A stretch of 64,000 bases of DNA from Deltaproteobacteria bacterium (GTDB lineage: Bacteria > Desulfobacterota > Binatia > UBA9968 > JAJDTQ01), in contig JAPPNF010000134.1 of the NCBI GenBank assembly GCA_028818755.1, positions 24,094-88,093 of the forward strand, written 5' to 3'. Below the pieces are notes generated by a model. It was given only the letters and a program-made list of their open reading frames with translations, searched no databases and had not been told where the DNA came from. Within the stretch, counting starts at the first letter, position 1. Each line of letters opens with the position of its first letter. Made by a program: the position numbers and the translations under genes. This document shows, piece after piece, positions 1-9,239 of this stretch.

Positions 1-262
1 CCCAGGGACCAGCCGCCGAAAGCCCCCGAACCGGTGAACCCTTTCGTGCCGCCCGTCATCCCCGAGAACCAGCCCGCCTCTCCCGCCGCCCGGACAGCGG
101 AAACCGCGGAACCAACGGCCGGTTCAGACTGGTGGGAAACCGGAATGCAGCATGGCCCTGCCGCTCCCGAGCCCAGGGACCAGCCGCCGAAAGCCCCCGA
201 ACCGGTGAACCCTTTCGTGCCGCCCGCGATCCCCGAGAACCAGCCCGCCTCCCCTGCCGCTG
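1..262 (+). repeat. In-frame 171-bp tandem repeat (57 codons)
   Basis: The sequence beginning at base 1 recurs at base 172. The first ~55 bases are identical and the following ~40 nearly so. The period is 171 bases, so frame is kept. The repeat codes for the proline-rich linker of the TPR protein, and more copies may lie upstream of the window. Confidence 0.85.
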
Positions 263-1353
263 AAAGAACGGAGAAATCCGCAACGGAAGACGCCCCGGCC
301 GGCGACAGGGAACCGGATCGGGAGATTTCCGCGCCGCTGGCAGGCGTGTCCGCCGAGACTGAAGCGCCTCCCGAGGGCGTACCCGTCGACATCATTCGCA
401 CGATCGTCGCCAACATCTGCCCCGGCGATCTGCTGTTGGTCGAAACCGGCGAAATCTCTTTGCCGGAGTGGACTCACACGGTCATGACCGCGGCCCGTGA
501 CGATTTGGACCGGCGTGCGGCCGAGGGCATTTCCATCGATGCGAGCGAGTTTCTTCGCTTGGCCATCGTCGAGAACGTCACGGGCTTCCACGAGGAAGCG
601 GAGGCACACCTCAAGGAGGCATTGCCGCGGAGCGACCGGTTGGGTCTTGTCCTGAACGCGCTGGCCGTCGTCAGCTTGGCGCGTGAAAAGATCGGTCCCG
701 CCATCGCCTACGGCAGGGAGGCGATCCAGGAGACCGGCGGGGACGATTCCGTCGCCGCCGCCGTTTTATCCAACCTGGGGGACTTTTATCGTCTCCAGGG
801 CCATGAAGCTCAAGCCGCCGAGGCATACGAGACAGCCATCGCCAGCCTAGGACCGCAAGGAGATTATCGCTGGGCTTCGCGGTTGCATTTGCGCGCCGGT
901 CGCCTCCATCTGCGCATGGATCAGGCGGACAAGGCGCGCCTACATCTTTCCGATTCGGTCCGGTTGTTCAAGGCCGCCCATGACGACTCCGGACACGTTC
1001 AGGCCCTTGCAGAGCTTGGCTCGGTGTTGACCGAATTGGGCTCGCACGACCTCGCCATCAGGAACCTGGAAGAGGGCATCCGTATTTGTCTGAGAACCGG
1101 GGACAGGCCCGGCTCCGCGCTGGTGCAGCAGGTAATCGGTGTGGCATACATGGCCCAGGATCAGTTGACGCGCGCCCTCGCGTACTTCGAGAGTGCCCTG
1201 TCGCTTCACCGCCAATTGGGGGACCGCACGGGCGAGGCCGACACCTTGAGTCACATGGGTAGAATCTATGATTCCCGTGGTGACGTGGAAGAGGCGCGGC
1301 GGTTACAACAAGCGGCCGCAGAGATCAACCGCGAGTTGGGCCGCGAACTCTGA
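1..1353 (+). CDS. TPR-repeat protein with proline-rich N-terminal repeats (5' end outside window)
   Basis: The reading frame is open from base 1, so the true start is probably upstream of the window. The GTG at 34 lies inside a tandem repeat and is not a convincing start. The N-terminal ~110 visible residues are proline-rich and low in complexity, with two copies of an NPFVPP/IPENQPASPAA motif. From about residue 180 onward the protein is helical tetratricopeptide repeats (ALAYFESALSLHRQLGD-type units), which normally mediate protein-protein contacts. It ends 18 bases before a membrane sensor gene and shares a strand with tadD, tadV and cpaB. A role in pilus assembly or regulation is inferred only from this position. 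Confidence 0.75.
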   Translation, partial: PRDQPPKAPEPVNPFVPPVIPENQPASPAARTAETAEPTAGSDWWETGMQHGPAAPEPRDQPPKAPEPVNPFVPPAIPENQPASPAAERTEKSATEDAPAGDREPDREISAPLAGVSAETEAPPEGVPVDIIRTIVANICPGDLLLVETGEISLPEWTHTVMTAARDDLDRRAAEGISIDASEFLRLAIVENVTGFHEEAEAHLKEALPRSDRLGLVLNALAVVSLAREKIGPAIAYGREAIQETGGDDSVAAAVLSNLGDFYRLQGHEAQAAEAYETAIASLGPQGDYRWASRLHLRAGRLHLRMDQADKARLHLSDSVRLFKAAHDDSGHVQALAELGSVLTELGSHDLAIRNLEEGIRICLRTGDRPGSALVQQVIGVAYMAQDQLTRALAYFESALSLHRQLGDRTGEADTLSHMGRIYDSRGDVEEARRLQQAAAEINRELGREL

Positions 1354-1371
1354 CGATATGAGGATCGTACG

Positions 1372-2868
1372 ATGACTCATTCTCTAGGTGTTCGTTTCGG
1401 ATTGGCCGTGTTCTCGCTGGTGTGGATTCCGCTGATCGTTGCGACGGGATGGGGAGCCCAGTGGTTGTGGCAGCGAATGGAAAGCCGCCCGTCCGCCGCT
1501 CTTCAGTCGCTTGCCTTGCGCGGCGATGCCTTGAATCTCACCGAGGCCGCTTCGAGTCTGGCGGAGACTATCGACGCGTTCCTGCTCGACCGCATCGTCG
1601 AGGTGCAGACTTGGGCAGCTTCCTCGGTGGTGGTAGACGCGGTGCACAAGGCGCGAGCTGCCCACGCGAAACAGGGGTTCGACAACCTGTCGATTCAAGA
1701 AATCGAAGACAAGTTCCGGATCAGGAAGAGCCTGGGACTCGCACCCGGGGCGCGCGCCTACCTGAGCGAACAGGTCAGGGCGTCCCCTCATTTCGCCGAG
1801 ATTTTTTTCACGGACGAGTTGGGCTTCAACGTAGCGTTGAGCAACCCGACCACAGATTTCGTTCAGTCTGATGAGAGATGGTGGCGACAGGCATGGTCGT
1901 CTGGTTTTTCCGTAGGCAGCATCGAGTTCGACGCCTCGGCCAATGTGTGGGCGGTGGATCTCTCGGTGGTCATTCGCGACAAGAGGAACAGAAACCCCAT
2001 CGGTGTCATGAAGGCGGTTCTGTCGATACGCTTTGTCCAGTTTTTGTCCGACCGTGTCGCGAGGCGTCTATCCCGGCCTGACCATCTCTTGCATGCTCAA
2101 CTGTCCGATCCGTCGCTCGACGGCAAGAATCGAGACGTTCAGTACCCGGGTGCCCACAGGACGCAATTCGTCGTGTCGACTCGCGATGGGATGTTGATCG
2201 CGGAAACGCGATCCGCGCACGCTCGCGGGCGGATCATGCAGACCGATGTCAGCATACACACGGATCCGTCGCTCGCACACCTGAACCTGTCCTATGACGG
2301 GGATCCAACGGGTTCTTTCATCGCCAACCGGAACGACACGGGGAACAGCCTGTCCGGGACACCCCCGCGGAGTCAACTGGTAGCTTACTCCCGTTCGGCG
2401 GGTACGGGGTTTTACGCACCGGCCATCGATAACTTCTCCGGTTTCAACTGGACAGTCATTGCGGAGGCGCCGAATCTGAGCGGTTACGATGTTCTGCCGG
2501 AACTCACCGGGACGCCGTTGCAGACGAAACCGAATTGGGCCAGAGACATCTTGTTGCTCGGAGCCGGGTTGTGCGGGGTGCTGCTGTTCTCCTCGATCAT
2601 ATTGTGTTGGCTGTTCGGCAAGTGGGTGCTGTCGCCCGTGCGCACATTGATCACCTGCGTGAAACGGATAGAGCAGGGGCACATCGGTGTCAGGGTCACC
2701 CTGTCGTCGAAAGGCGAGTTGGCGGATCTGGCGGCGTCCATTGATCGTATACGCACCATGATCGGGTTGATGGCGGACCGGCTGCGACAGACGAGCACCG
2801 GGCGAAGGCCACCGGGAACGCCGGAGAGCGGTATGCCTCGCCAAGGAAGTGAATCCGGCGGATCCTGA
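1372..2868 (+). CDS. Cache-type periplasmic sensor with HAMP domain and no output domain
   Basis: 498 residues. An N-terminal membrane segment (about residues 8-30) is followed by a long extracytoplasmic region with double-Cache features (DELGFNVALSNPTTDF; DERWWRQAW near 165-180). A second membrane segment (about 387-412) leads into a HAMP domain (SPVRTLITCVKRIEQGH onward). The protein stops after HAMP and a short tail, so no kinase, MCP or cyclase domain is attached. Such proteins normally sense small ligands. Here any signal must pass to a partner, perhaps the TPR proteins on either side or a separate kinase. That coupling is inference. Confidence 0.8.
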   Translation: MTHSLGVRFGLAVFSLVWIPLIVATGWGAQWLWQRMESRPSAALQSLALRGDALNLTEAASSLAETIDAFLLDRIVEVQTWAASSVVVDAVHKARAAHAKQGFDNLSIQEIEDKFRIRKSLGLAPGARAYLSEQVRASPHFAEIFFTDELGFNVALSNPTTDFVQSDERWWRQAWSSGFSVGSIEFDASANVWAVDLSVVIRDKRNRNPIGVMKAVLSIRFVQFLSDRVARRLSRPDHLLHAQLSDPSLDGKNRDVQYPGAHRTQFVVSTRDGMLIAETRSAHARGRIMQTDVSIHTDPSLAHLNLSYDGDPTGSFIANRNDTGNSLSGTPPRSQLVAYSRSAGTGFYAPAIDNFSGFNWTVIAEAPNLSGYDVLPELTGTPLQTKPNWARDILLLGAGLCGVLLFSSIILCWLFGKWVLSPVRTLITCVKRIEQGHIGVRVTLSSKGELADLAASIDRIRTMIGLMADRLRQTSTGRRPPGTPESGMPRQGSESGGS

Positions 2869-2889
2869 TCCACGGAAAAGTCCAGGAGC

Positions 2890-4284
2890 GTGGCAGCCCA
2901 ACTTACGAAATTCTTTAGAGAAACGCCCATATCCACTATGACCGCTGCCCTCGCCCTGTCTCTCGTTGTCGGCGGTTGCGCGTTAGTGAAGGGACAGGAT
3001 CGGTTCGGCGTTGGGCGGGAGCGATTGGATAACGGCCTGAGGGTGGCGTCGGCTTCCGCCGACGCGGGCCAGTTGCGGGCGGCTGAGCGGCTGTATACGG
3101 AACTCTCCCGTCATTTTCCAGACGCGCCGGAGCCCAGGATCGGGCTCGGTTATCTGGCGTTGAGAGCGGAGAACTTCACTCTCGCCGGCAAGTTCTTCAA
3201 CGAAGCAGCAGAGCGGTCCACGACGTCGGCGGCCAAGACAGAGGCTCTGTTGGGAGCGGGCCGGGCGGGGCTCGGCAAGGGAGACGCGGCCGGGTCGAAG
3301 ACGTATTTTCTGTCCGCGTCGGAGTTGGCCAAGGGTACGTCGGCGGAAGCCTGGGTGGCCAACGGCCTCGGCGTGGTGGCGACCCTCGAAGGTGATCACG
3401 CGCGGGCGCGGGCGCTTTTCGAAGAGGCTGTCAAGCTGTCCTCTTCGCATCCGATGATCACCGCAAATCTGATCCGCGCGCTGGCGGAATCGGGCGCGGC
3501 AGACGAGGCGCAACAGATCTACTCCAAATACTCCGCTTCACATTGGCTGGAGGGCGACGCGGCTGACCTGCTGCGGTTGGTCGAGGAAGCGAGAGAGACG
3601 GAAGGGACACCGATAGCTTCGGCGCAGGCGTCGAAGGCAAGTCCGGGTCCGGCCGGAGCTTCCGCCCCAGCGGAGAATGCGGGCCTTGCGATGGCATCGC
3701 GTCCTGCGGTAGCTTCGCGTTCGACCCTGGCTTCGGGCCCCGGCACCCAGGTGCAGATCTACGCGGCGCGCTCGCGGGCCGGGGCGCTGGCCGCCTGGAG
3801 ACGCCTGTCCGCAGCGGAAAAGGACCTGCTCGGCTCTTTGAGTCCTCAGGTGGTGAAGCACAGGACCGCGAAGAATATCTTCTATCGCCTGCGTGTGGGG
3901 CCGCTGGCGGACGAAGCCGCGGCCAAACGGCTCTGCGGCATACTGAAGAGTCGAGGGCGGGACTGTTTTGTCGCCGCAGGGCAACGGAGCGTGAGCGGCA
4001 GTGTCGGTGCGACCGGGAACAGAGCCGCAATGGGCTCGGGCGTCCTGGTGCAGATCTACGCGGCGCGCTCGCGGGCCGGGGCGCTGGCCGCCTGGAGACG
4101 CCTGTCCGCAGCGGAAGAGGACCTGCTCGGCTCCCTGGCTCACCTCGTGGTGAAGGTCCAGGTTCCCGAAAAGGGTGTGTTCTACCGCCTCTTCGTAGGT
4201 CCGATGGCGGACGAGGCCACGGCCAGGCGTCTGTGCGGCAAGTTGAAAGCCCACGGCCAGGACTGCTTTGTCCGGGCGCAGTGA
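2890..4284 (+). CDS. tadD: TadD-like TPR lipoprotein with two C-terminal SPOR domains
   Basis: 464 residues. The N-terminus has a hydrophobic stretch ending in a lipobox (VVGGC, cysteine near residue 30), so it is a probable outer-membrane lipoprotein. TPR units occupy about 45-225, an Ala/Ser/Pro linker about 235-285, and two SPOR domains about 287-365 and 386-464. TadD proteins act as pilotins or assembly factors for the Tad secretin. SPOR domains bind denuded peptidoglycan, so this version could anchor the machine at sites of cell-wall remodelling. The start at GTG 2890 is chosen because it gives the signal peptide a charged n-region; ATG 2938 is the alternative. Confidence 0.78.
   Translation: MAAQLTKFFRETPISTMTAALALSLVVGGCALVKGQDRFGVGRERLDNGLRVASASADAGQLRAAERLYTELSRHFPDAPEPRIGLGYLALRAENFTLAGKFFNEAAERSTTSAAKTEALLGAGRAGLGKGDAAGSKTYFLSASELAKGTSAEAWVANGLGVVATLEGDHARARALFEEAVKLSSSHPMITANLIRALAESGAADEAQQIYSKYSASHWLEGDAADLLRLVEEARETEGTPIASAQASKASPGPAGASAPAENAGLAMASRPAVASRSTLASGPGTQVQIYAARSRAGALAAWRRLSAAEKDLLGSLSPQVVKHRTAKNIFYRLRVGPLADEAAAKRLCGILKSRGRDCFVAAGQRSVSGSVGATGNRAAMGSGVLVQIYAARSRAGALAAWRRLSAAEEDLLGSLAHLVVKVQVPEKGVFYRLFVGPMADEATARRLCGKLKAHGQDCFVRAQ
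3751..4117 (+). repeat. Near-identical duplicated SPOR-coding segments
   Basis: About 69 bases beginning at 3751 are repeated identically from 4048 (offset 297 bases, 99 codons), followed by more diverged SPOR sequence. The identity at synonymous sites points to a recent duplication or gene conversion inside the tadD-like gene. Confidence 0.85.
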
Positions 4285-4339
4285 TCCACAGCGAACCGAC
4301 CACTGCCTGAGAATTTCATGCGACGAGGAAAGCCGTCAC

Positions 4340-4786
4340 TTGCCTGAACTGCTGCTGACCGTCTGTTGCGCGCTGCTGGGAGCAGCGATGGTATTCGACC
4401 TCCGTCGCCGCGAGGTCCCGAACGCGATTCCGCTCGCTCTCCTGGGTTTGTTTGCGCTCCAGTTCGCTGTCCTGGACTATCGGGGAATGAGTCCGCTGTG
4501 GGGGCATGTCATTACCGGTGCGGTGCTCTTCGCGGTAGGTTTCGCCCTGTTCCTGATGGGTGCCCTTGGCGCCGGCGACGGGAAACTCATGGCTGCGGCG
4601 GGACTGTGGATCGGACCGGCCGACATCAGCAGCTTCCTATTCGGGGTAGGCCTGCTCGGCCTCGGTTTCGCTCTAGTCTGTCTCTTGCCGCTGGACGCCA
4701 CCCGCCGGCTTCGAGACAATATACCGTTCGCGGTGGCGATCGCGCCGCCGGCCATCGCGCTCCTGGCGCAACGGGCTTTCTCGTGA
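4340..4786 (+). CDS. tadV: Prepilin peptidase TadV/CpaA (A24 family)
   Basis: Polytopic inner-membrane aspartic protease that removes the leader of Flp prepilin and TadE/F pseudopilins. Both catalytic aspartates of the family are visible: one in FDLRRREVPN near the N-terminus and one in the GxGD motif GAGDGKLM. At ~148 residues it is the short Tad type without a methyltransferase domain. TTG 4340 follows a GAGGAAA ribosome-binding site. Open frame also extends upstream into the end of the preceding gene, but that sequence does not resemble the family. Its substrate, the Flp pilin, is encoded at 12188-12367. Confidence 0.88.
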   Translation: MPELLLTVCCALLGAAMVFDLRRREVPNAIPLALLGLFALQFAVLDYRGMSPLWGHVITGAVLFAVGFALFLMGALGAGDGKLMAAAGLWIGPADISSFLFGVGLLGLGFALVCLLPLDATRRLRDNIPFAVAIAPPAIALLAQRAFS

Positions 4787-4799
4787 CCGGGAGCGATAA

Positions 4800-5759
4800 A
4801 TGGGGAGTGCCGTGATGCAAAGCGCCAGTATCGCAAAAAGTTCGCGTTCCGCGATCCTCTTCCTTCTCCTGGGCGTCGTTTCAGTCACCGCCACCCTGGG
4901 CGGCGCATGGATGTACCTCCGTCCGGCGCCCGCGCCGCCCGCGCCGCCGCCCCCCAAACCCGTGCCGGTGGTTCTCATGGCGGCCAACGACCTGAACGTC
5001 GGAAGACTGATCACCGCGAGCGATATCCTCTGGTCCCCGGTCAAGAACGGCTCCGTCCTTTCGACGCACATGCTCAAGGGCAAGACCGATGAGTCCCAGG
5101 TAATTGGATCGGTCGTGCGCCGGTCTTTGTACAAGGGCATGCCGCTGAACTGGTCGGCGATCGTGCGCCCGGGGGACCACGGCTTTCTGGCCGCAGCCCT
5201 GAGGCCCGACCACCGCGCAGTCACCATCCCGGTCGACCGCGCCACCGGCGAAGCCGCGTTGATCTATCCTGGCGATCACGTGGACGTGATCCTCACCGCA
5301 CAGGTCAGGGATCCAAACAGCCGCGAGACGAATACCATCACCGCGACGATCCTCGAGAACATCCGCGTCGTAGCCGTCAACCGACAGGTGGAGAGCAGCA
5401 GTCTGGGGGCCGGGACGAGCCGGCAGGTTTCCCGGAACGCGGCGAGCACGGTGACTCTCGAGCTCATGCCGCCGGAAGCGGAGCGCCTGGTCCTCGCCAC
5501 AACCAAGGGCAGCATCTCCCTCGCGATGCGCTCACTCACCGACATCCGCCGGCGCGAGAACCGCACACCCACCGCCTTCGAGAACCTGCTCACGCTATCG
5601 TCGGGCGACTCTGAGCCGGAAACCGCATCGGCTCCTGAAGGCGGCCCGGCCCAGCCCGTAACGCCCGCCACCGTGCCGGTGGAACCGGAGGAGATAACGG
5701 TGAAGATCTTCCGAGGCGGCAAGCGCGACGAAGTGACCCTGAAGAAGCACGCCCGATAG
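4800..5759 (+). CDS. cpaB: Flp pilus assembly protein CpaB/RcpC
   Basis: 319 residues. One N-terminal membrane anchor (about residues 18-38) and a Pro/Ala linker precede the SAF domain (about 48-115, VVLMAANDLNVGRLITASDI) and the RcpC/CpaB domain (about 125-265, including PGDHVDVILT). CpaB is a periplasmic protein that works with the secretin. ATG 4800 and in-frame ATG 4815 both have GGGAG-type ribosome-binding sites, so the start is uncertain by five codons. It converges on tadC, and no clear terminator is visible in the 131-base gap. In most Tad loci cpaB sits beside cpaC; here it is on the opposite strand. Confidence 0.88.
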   Translation: MGSAVMQSASIAKSSRSAILFLLLGVVSVTATLGGAWMYLRPAPAPPAPPPPKPVPVVLMAANDLNVGRLITASDILWSPVKNGSVLSTHMLKGKTDESQVIGSVVRRSLYKGMPLNWSAIVRPGDHGFLAAALRPDHRAVTIPVDRATGEAALIYPGDHVDVILTAQVRDPNSRETNTITATILENIRVVAVNRQVESSSLGAGTSRQVSRNAASTVTLELMPPEAERLVLATTKGSISLAMRSLTDIRRRENRTPTAFENLLTLSSGDSEPETASAPEGGPAQPVTPATVPVEPEEITVKIFRGGKRDEVTLKKHAR

Positions 5760-5890
5760 CGGGACATTCGCGTAGCGCCTCTACGGCCTGTTACCGCCAC
5801 GTCGCTACACCCGCCGACGAAGACAACTGGGAGAACGGGCAGGACGGGGAGGCCGGACAAGAGTCGGCGGCCAAGCCCATCAGAGGTTCT

Positions 5891-6886
5891 TCAGGGGCTT
5901 CCTCCCAGTCCCTTCATTGCCTCCATCGCGCGCATGAATGCGGGGCCGCCCAACAGAAGGAGAATGCCGGGGACCACGAGGACGAGCATGGGCAGGCTCA
6001 TGATCACGGGCAGGCGTCCGGCTTGGGCCTCGATGCGGGCGGCCCGTTGCGTGCGTTCGGCCGCAGCGATGTTCTGGATCGACTGACCGATGGGGGTGCC
6101 GTAGCGCTCTGCTTGAATGACGGTCGTGGCGAAATCGCGTATGCCTTCCGCTTCGGTGCGTTCGTAGAGGTTCAGCAGCACCCCTTTTCGGTCGGCGCCT
6201 ACGCGCAACTCGGCCTCCACCGAACCCAGTTCCCCGGCCAGGTCCGGCGCAATGGGCCGGAGTTCACGCGCCACCAGGGCGAGCGCGCGCTCGAAGGTGT
6301 ACCCGGCTCCAAGGCAGAGCACCATGAGGTCGAAGGCGTCAGGAAGGGCGCGCGAGAGCCTGAGCCGCCGTCGAGCCATCAGACGCCGCAGCGCGGCTTC
6401 CGGCAAGAGCCCGCCGAGGACCGCTCCGGCGAGGCCGCTCGCGCCGACGACCGCGGGGTGTCCGCCGAGGAGCGCCGTCCACCAGGCCAGAATGCCGGCG
6501 GCCGCTCCTCCGGCCAGCATCAGGACCATCTTGAGCGAGAGGAAGACGGCCAGCGCGTCGCGATGCTTGAAGCCGGCCTTCGTGATCAGCACGCCGATCT
6601 TGGCGCGCTCGGACGCGTCCACCGGCACCACCATGGCCGCCACCCGGAAGGCGCCGGCTGCGGCCAGGGAAAGGACGGACTCCGAGTCTGCCGGATTGTT
6701 CTCCGGTCGCGTCTCCGACTCGCCGTACGCGGACAGGGCCTGCCGGCGCACCGTCTGAAGGCGCCGGTCGAGGGCCAACGCCTTTCGGCTGTCGTGGAAC
6801 AGAAACCGGATGGAGGCGGCCAGCAGGGACAGCGACACGACGGCGGACAGCGCCAGCACCCACACGATGAACGGCCAGGAGGTCAT
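5891..6886 (-). CDS. tadC: Flp pilus inner-membrane platform protein TadC
   Basis: 331 residues with a T2SF/GspF-type domain. There are membrane segments near the N-terminus, a pair near 115-160 and one at the C-terminus. The cytoplasmic signature region around LMVLCLGAGYTFERALALVA is visible. TadC pairs with TadB to form the inner-membrane platform that TadA drives. Its start overlaps the end of tadB by four bases, so the two are translationally coupled. It is the last gene of the minus-strand tad operon. Confidence 0.9.
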   Translation of the reverse strand: MTSWPFIVWVLALSAVVSLSLLAASIRFLFHDSRKALALDRRLQTVRRQALSAYGESETRPENNPADSESVLSLAAAGAFRVAAMVVPVDASERAKIGVLITKAGFKHRDALAVFLSLKMVLMLAGGAAAGILAWWTALLGGHPAVVGASGLAGAVLGGLLPEAALRRLMARRRLRLSRALPDAFDLMVLCLGAGYTFERALALVARELRPIAPDLAGELGSVEAELRVGADRKGVLLNLYERTEAEGIRDFATTVIQAERYGTPIGQSIQNIAAAERTQRAARIEAQAGRLPVIMSLPMLVLVVPGILLLLGGPAFMRAMEAMKGLGGSP

Positions 6887-7824
6887 CGCGAGAACCGCGA
6901 AACGATGCCGCGGGCGACCAGCAGGCCCGCCACGATGAGGCCCACGCCCCAGCGCAACAGCGTCGCGCCCGACTCGGTTTCGAACAGCACGGCAACGCTT
7001 TCGGGGTTGATGAAGCTCTGGCCCCCCAGCACCAGCACCGGAACCGCGGTCAGCACCCAGAGCGTCATCCGGGTCTGCGCCGTGGAGGCGTAGGCCTTCG
7101 CGTCCACCTCCATGCGCGCGCGCACCGTGGCCGCAAGGTTGCCGAGCGTCGCCGCTATGCTGCCGCCGGTGGTCCGCTGGAGGGCGAGGGCCGCGGTGAA
7201 CAAGGTGAACTCCGAAACGCGGATCTGCGCCGCGGCATCGCGCAACACGGTTTCCGGGTCCAGACCGGACGAGAGCTCATCGGAGATCCGCTGCAGGATG
7301 TGCCTGGCCGGCTCCGGCGCCTCTGCGGCCACCGCCGAGATCGCCTCCACCGCCGGCAGGCCGGCGCGGGCGAAACGCACGACGTGGTCCGCAATCTCGG
7401 GAAACTGCCTGACGAACTCGGCGCGCACCCGCGAATCCCAAACCGTGAGAAAGACCCAGGCTCCCGCGGCCCACGCCGCCGGCGCCAGAAGCAGGACCAG
7501 CAGGCCGAACTGCATGAGAGCGGCCGCGATCGCGACCGCGATTGCGGCCAGGAGACCCGCCGCCGCGGCCCTGGGGTAGGTGCCGTGGTCTTCGAGCATG
7601 GAGAAACGTTGGTCGAGCCGTTCACGCAGGCGGGATTTGGTGCGGCGGTTGCGGAATACGCTGACCGTGGCGTCAGGGGCAGGTTCTTCGGCGCCGTCTC
7701 CGCCGAGCGCCGCGGCAACCCGGCCGATCCTGCGGTTCAGCGCCGCATCTTCCGACCGGGCGTTCAACCACAGATAGAGGAACGCCCCGCCCAACAGGAA
7801 CGCCCCGGCCACGGCCATCAACAT
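6883..7824 (-). CDS. tadB: Flp pilus inner-membrane platform protein TadB
   Basis: 313 residues with a T2SF/GspF domain. There is an N-terminal membrane helix (about 4-17), a pair near 85-130 and C-terminal helices near 250-305. The motif FARAGLPAVEAISAVAAEAP is the TadB equivalent of the GspF signature. It lies four bases after tadA and overlaps tadC by four bases. It works in the cytoplasmic membrane as part of the pilus extrusion platform. Confidence 0.9.
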   Translation of the reverse strand: MLMAVAGAFLLGGAFLYLWLNARSEDAALNRRIGRVAAALGGDGAEEPAPDATVSVFRNRRTKSRLRERLDQRFSMLEDHGTYPRAAAAGLLAAIAVAIAAALMQFGLLVLLLAPAAWAAGAWVFLTVWDSRVRAEFVRQFPEIADHVVRFARAGLPAVEAISAVAAEAPEPARHILQRISDELSSGLDPETVLRDAAAQIRVSEFTLFTAALALQRTTGGSIAATLGNLAATVRARMEVDAKAYASTAQTRMTLWVLTAVPVLVLGGQSFINPESVAVLFETESGATLLRWGVGLIVAGLLVARGIVSRFSR

Positions 7825-7828
7825 GGGG

Positions 7829-9205
7829 TCATCTCCGGGCTCCGTCTTCCGCCTGGTTCGCCTGCAACACCTGCATCAGCTCCGCGCGCAAACCCGCGCG
7901 GTCCACCGTCCCGATCCATGAAGGCTGTCGGCCGCTGCTCTCGAAGACAATGGACGAATCGTCTCCCGCCGCGCGCCACATCTCCTCGGTGATGATGATG
8001 TCGTTCTCCATCCCCGCCACGTCCGTGATGCTGGTCACGCAGCGTCTCCCGGAACGGAGCCTCTCCACCTGAAGGACAAGGTCGATGCCCGACGCCACCT
8101 GTTGGCGTATGACCGGAAGCGGCATTTCGGACGTCCCCATCAACAGCATGTTCTCGAGCCGCGTCAGCGCGTCGCGCGGGTTGTTGGCATGAATCGTGGA
8201 CATGGAGCCCGGGTGGCCGGTGTTCATGGCCTGCAGCATCTCCATGGCCTCGGCACCGCGCACCTCGCCGACGATGATGCGATCGGGACGCATCCGCAAC
8301 GCGTTGATGACCAGGGCCCGCATCGACACCTCTCCGGTGCCCTCGGCGCTCATGGTTCGCGTCTCCAACCGCACCACGTGAGGCTGTTGCACCTGCAGCT
8401 CGGCCGCATCCTCAATGGTGACCAGCCGCTCGTCAGGACTGACCTCGCTGGTCAGGGTGTTCATCAACGTGGTCTTGCCGGCCCCGGTTCCGCCGGAAAT
8501 CAGAATGTTGAGCCGAGCCTTGACGCAAATGCGAAGCAGCGCCGCCATGGCCGGTGACAGCATCTTCCGCGCTGCCAGGTCCTCGAGGGTCAGCCCGGTC
8601 AGCAGAAACCGCCGAATCGATATCGTGGGGCCGTCGATGGCGAGCGGCGGAATGATGATGTTGACGCGGCTGCCGTCGGGCAGCCTGAGATCGACCATGG
8701 GGCTGGCCTCGTCGACCCGCCGCCCGACCCAGCCGGCGATGCGGTGCGCGATGCGCAGCAGGTGCTGGCCGTCGCGGAACTTGACGTCCACGGGTTCCAG
8801 CCTGCCGCGGCGTTCCACGTATGTGGACCGGAGGCCGTTCACCAGAATGTCGGAGATGCTCGGGTCCTGGAACAACGGCTCGAGGGGCCCGAGCCCCTTG
8901 ATGTCGTTGATCAGGCAGGCGACCACCCGCCTCCGGTCGAAAGGGGTCAATTCCCGTGTTTCCGGAGGGCCCTCGGTCTCGATGAACGCGTTCAGTTGAA
9001 CCGCGAGTTCGTCCGGGCGGAGCTTCGCGGCCTCCGACATGTCGAGCGCCCTGGCGACGACAGGATGCACCCGCGCCGCAATGTCCGCAATCGCCGCGTC
9101 CGACGTCTGGAAGCGCGCGGGCGCCGGAATCGGAGCCGCCGCGGCCGCCTGGGCATCGCCTTCCTCGGGCCCCTTCGGGCGGCGCCCGAAAGACCTCACC
9201 GCCAT
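7829..9205 (-). CDS. tadA: Pilus assembly ATPase TadA/CpaF
   Basis: 458 residues, a VirB11/GspE-family secretion ATPase that powers Flp pilus assembly. The Walker A motif GGTGAGKTT lies near residues 237-245. The Asp box ([12 protein letters not shown]), Walker B region ([15 protein letters not shown]) and His box ([14 protein letters not shown]) follow in family order. The N-terminal ~60 residues are an Ala/Pro-rich extension. It sits between tadZ and tadB, the standard Tad order, and its start at 9205 matches the family length. Confidence 0.93.
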   Translation of the reverse strand: MAVRSFGRRPKGPEEGDAQAAAAAPIPAPARFQTSDAAIADIAARVHPVVARALDMSEAAKLRPDELAVQLNAFIETEGPPETRELTPFDRRRVVACLINDIKGLGPLEPLFQDPSISDILVNGLRSTYVERRGRLEPVDVKFRDGQHLLRIAHRIAGWVGRRVDEASPMVDLRLPDGSRVNIIIPPLAIDGPTISIRRFLLTGLTLEDLAARKMLSPAMAALLRICVKARLNILISGGTGAGKTTLMNTLTSEVSPDERLVTIEDAAELQVQQPHVVRLETRTMSAEGTGEVSMRALVINALRMRPDRIIVGEVRGAEAMEMLQAMNTGHPGSMSTIHANNPRDALTRLENMLLMGTSEMPLPVIRQQVASGIDLVLQVERLRSGRRCVTSITDVAGMENDIIITEEMWRAAGDDSSIVFESSGRQPSWIGTVDRAGLRAELMQVLQANQAEDGARR

Positions 9206-9239
9206 CCCGTCTCTCCCCTTTCCAACCCGACGGCCTTCA

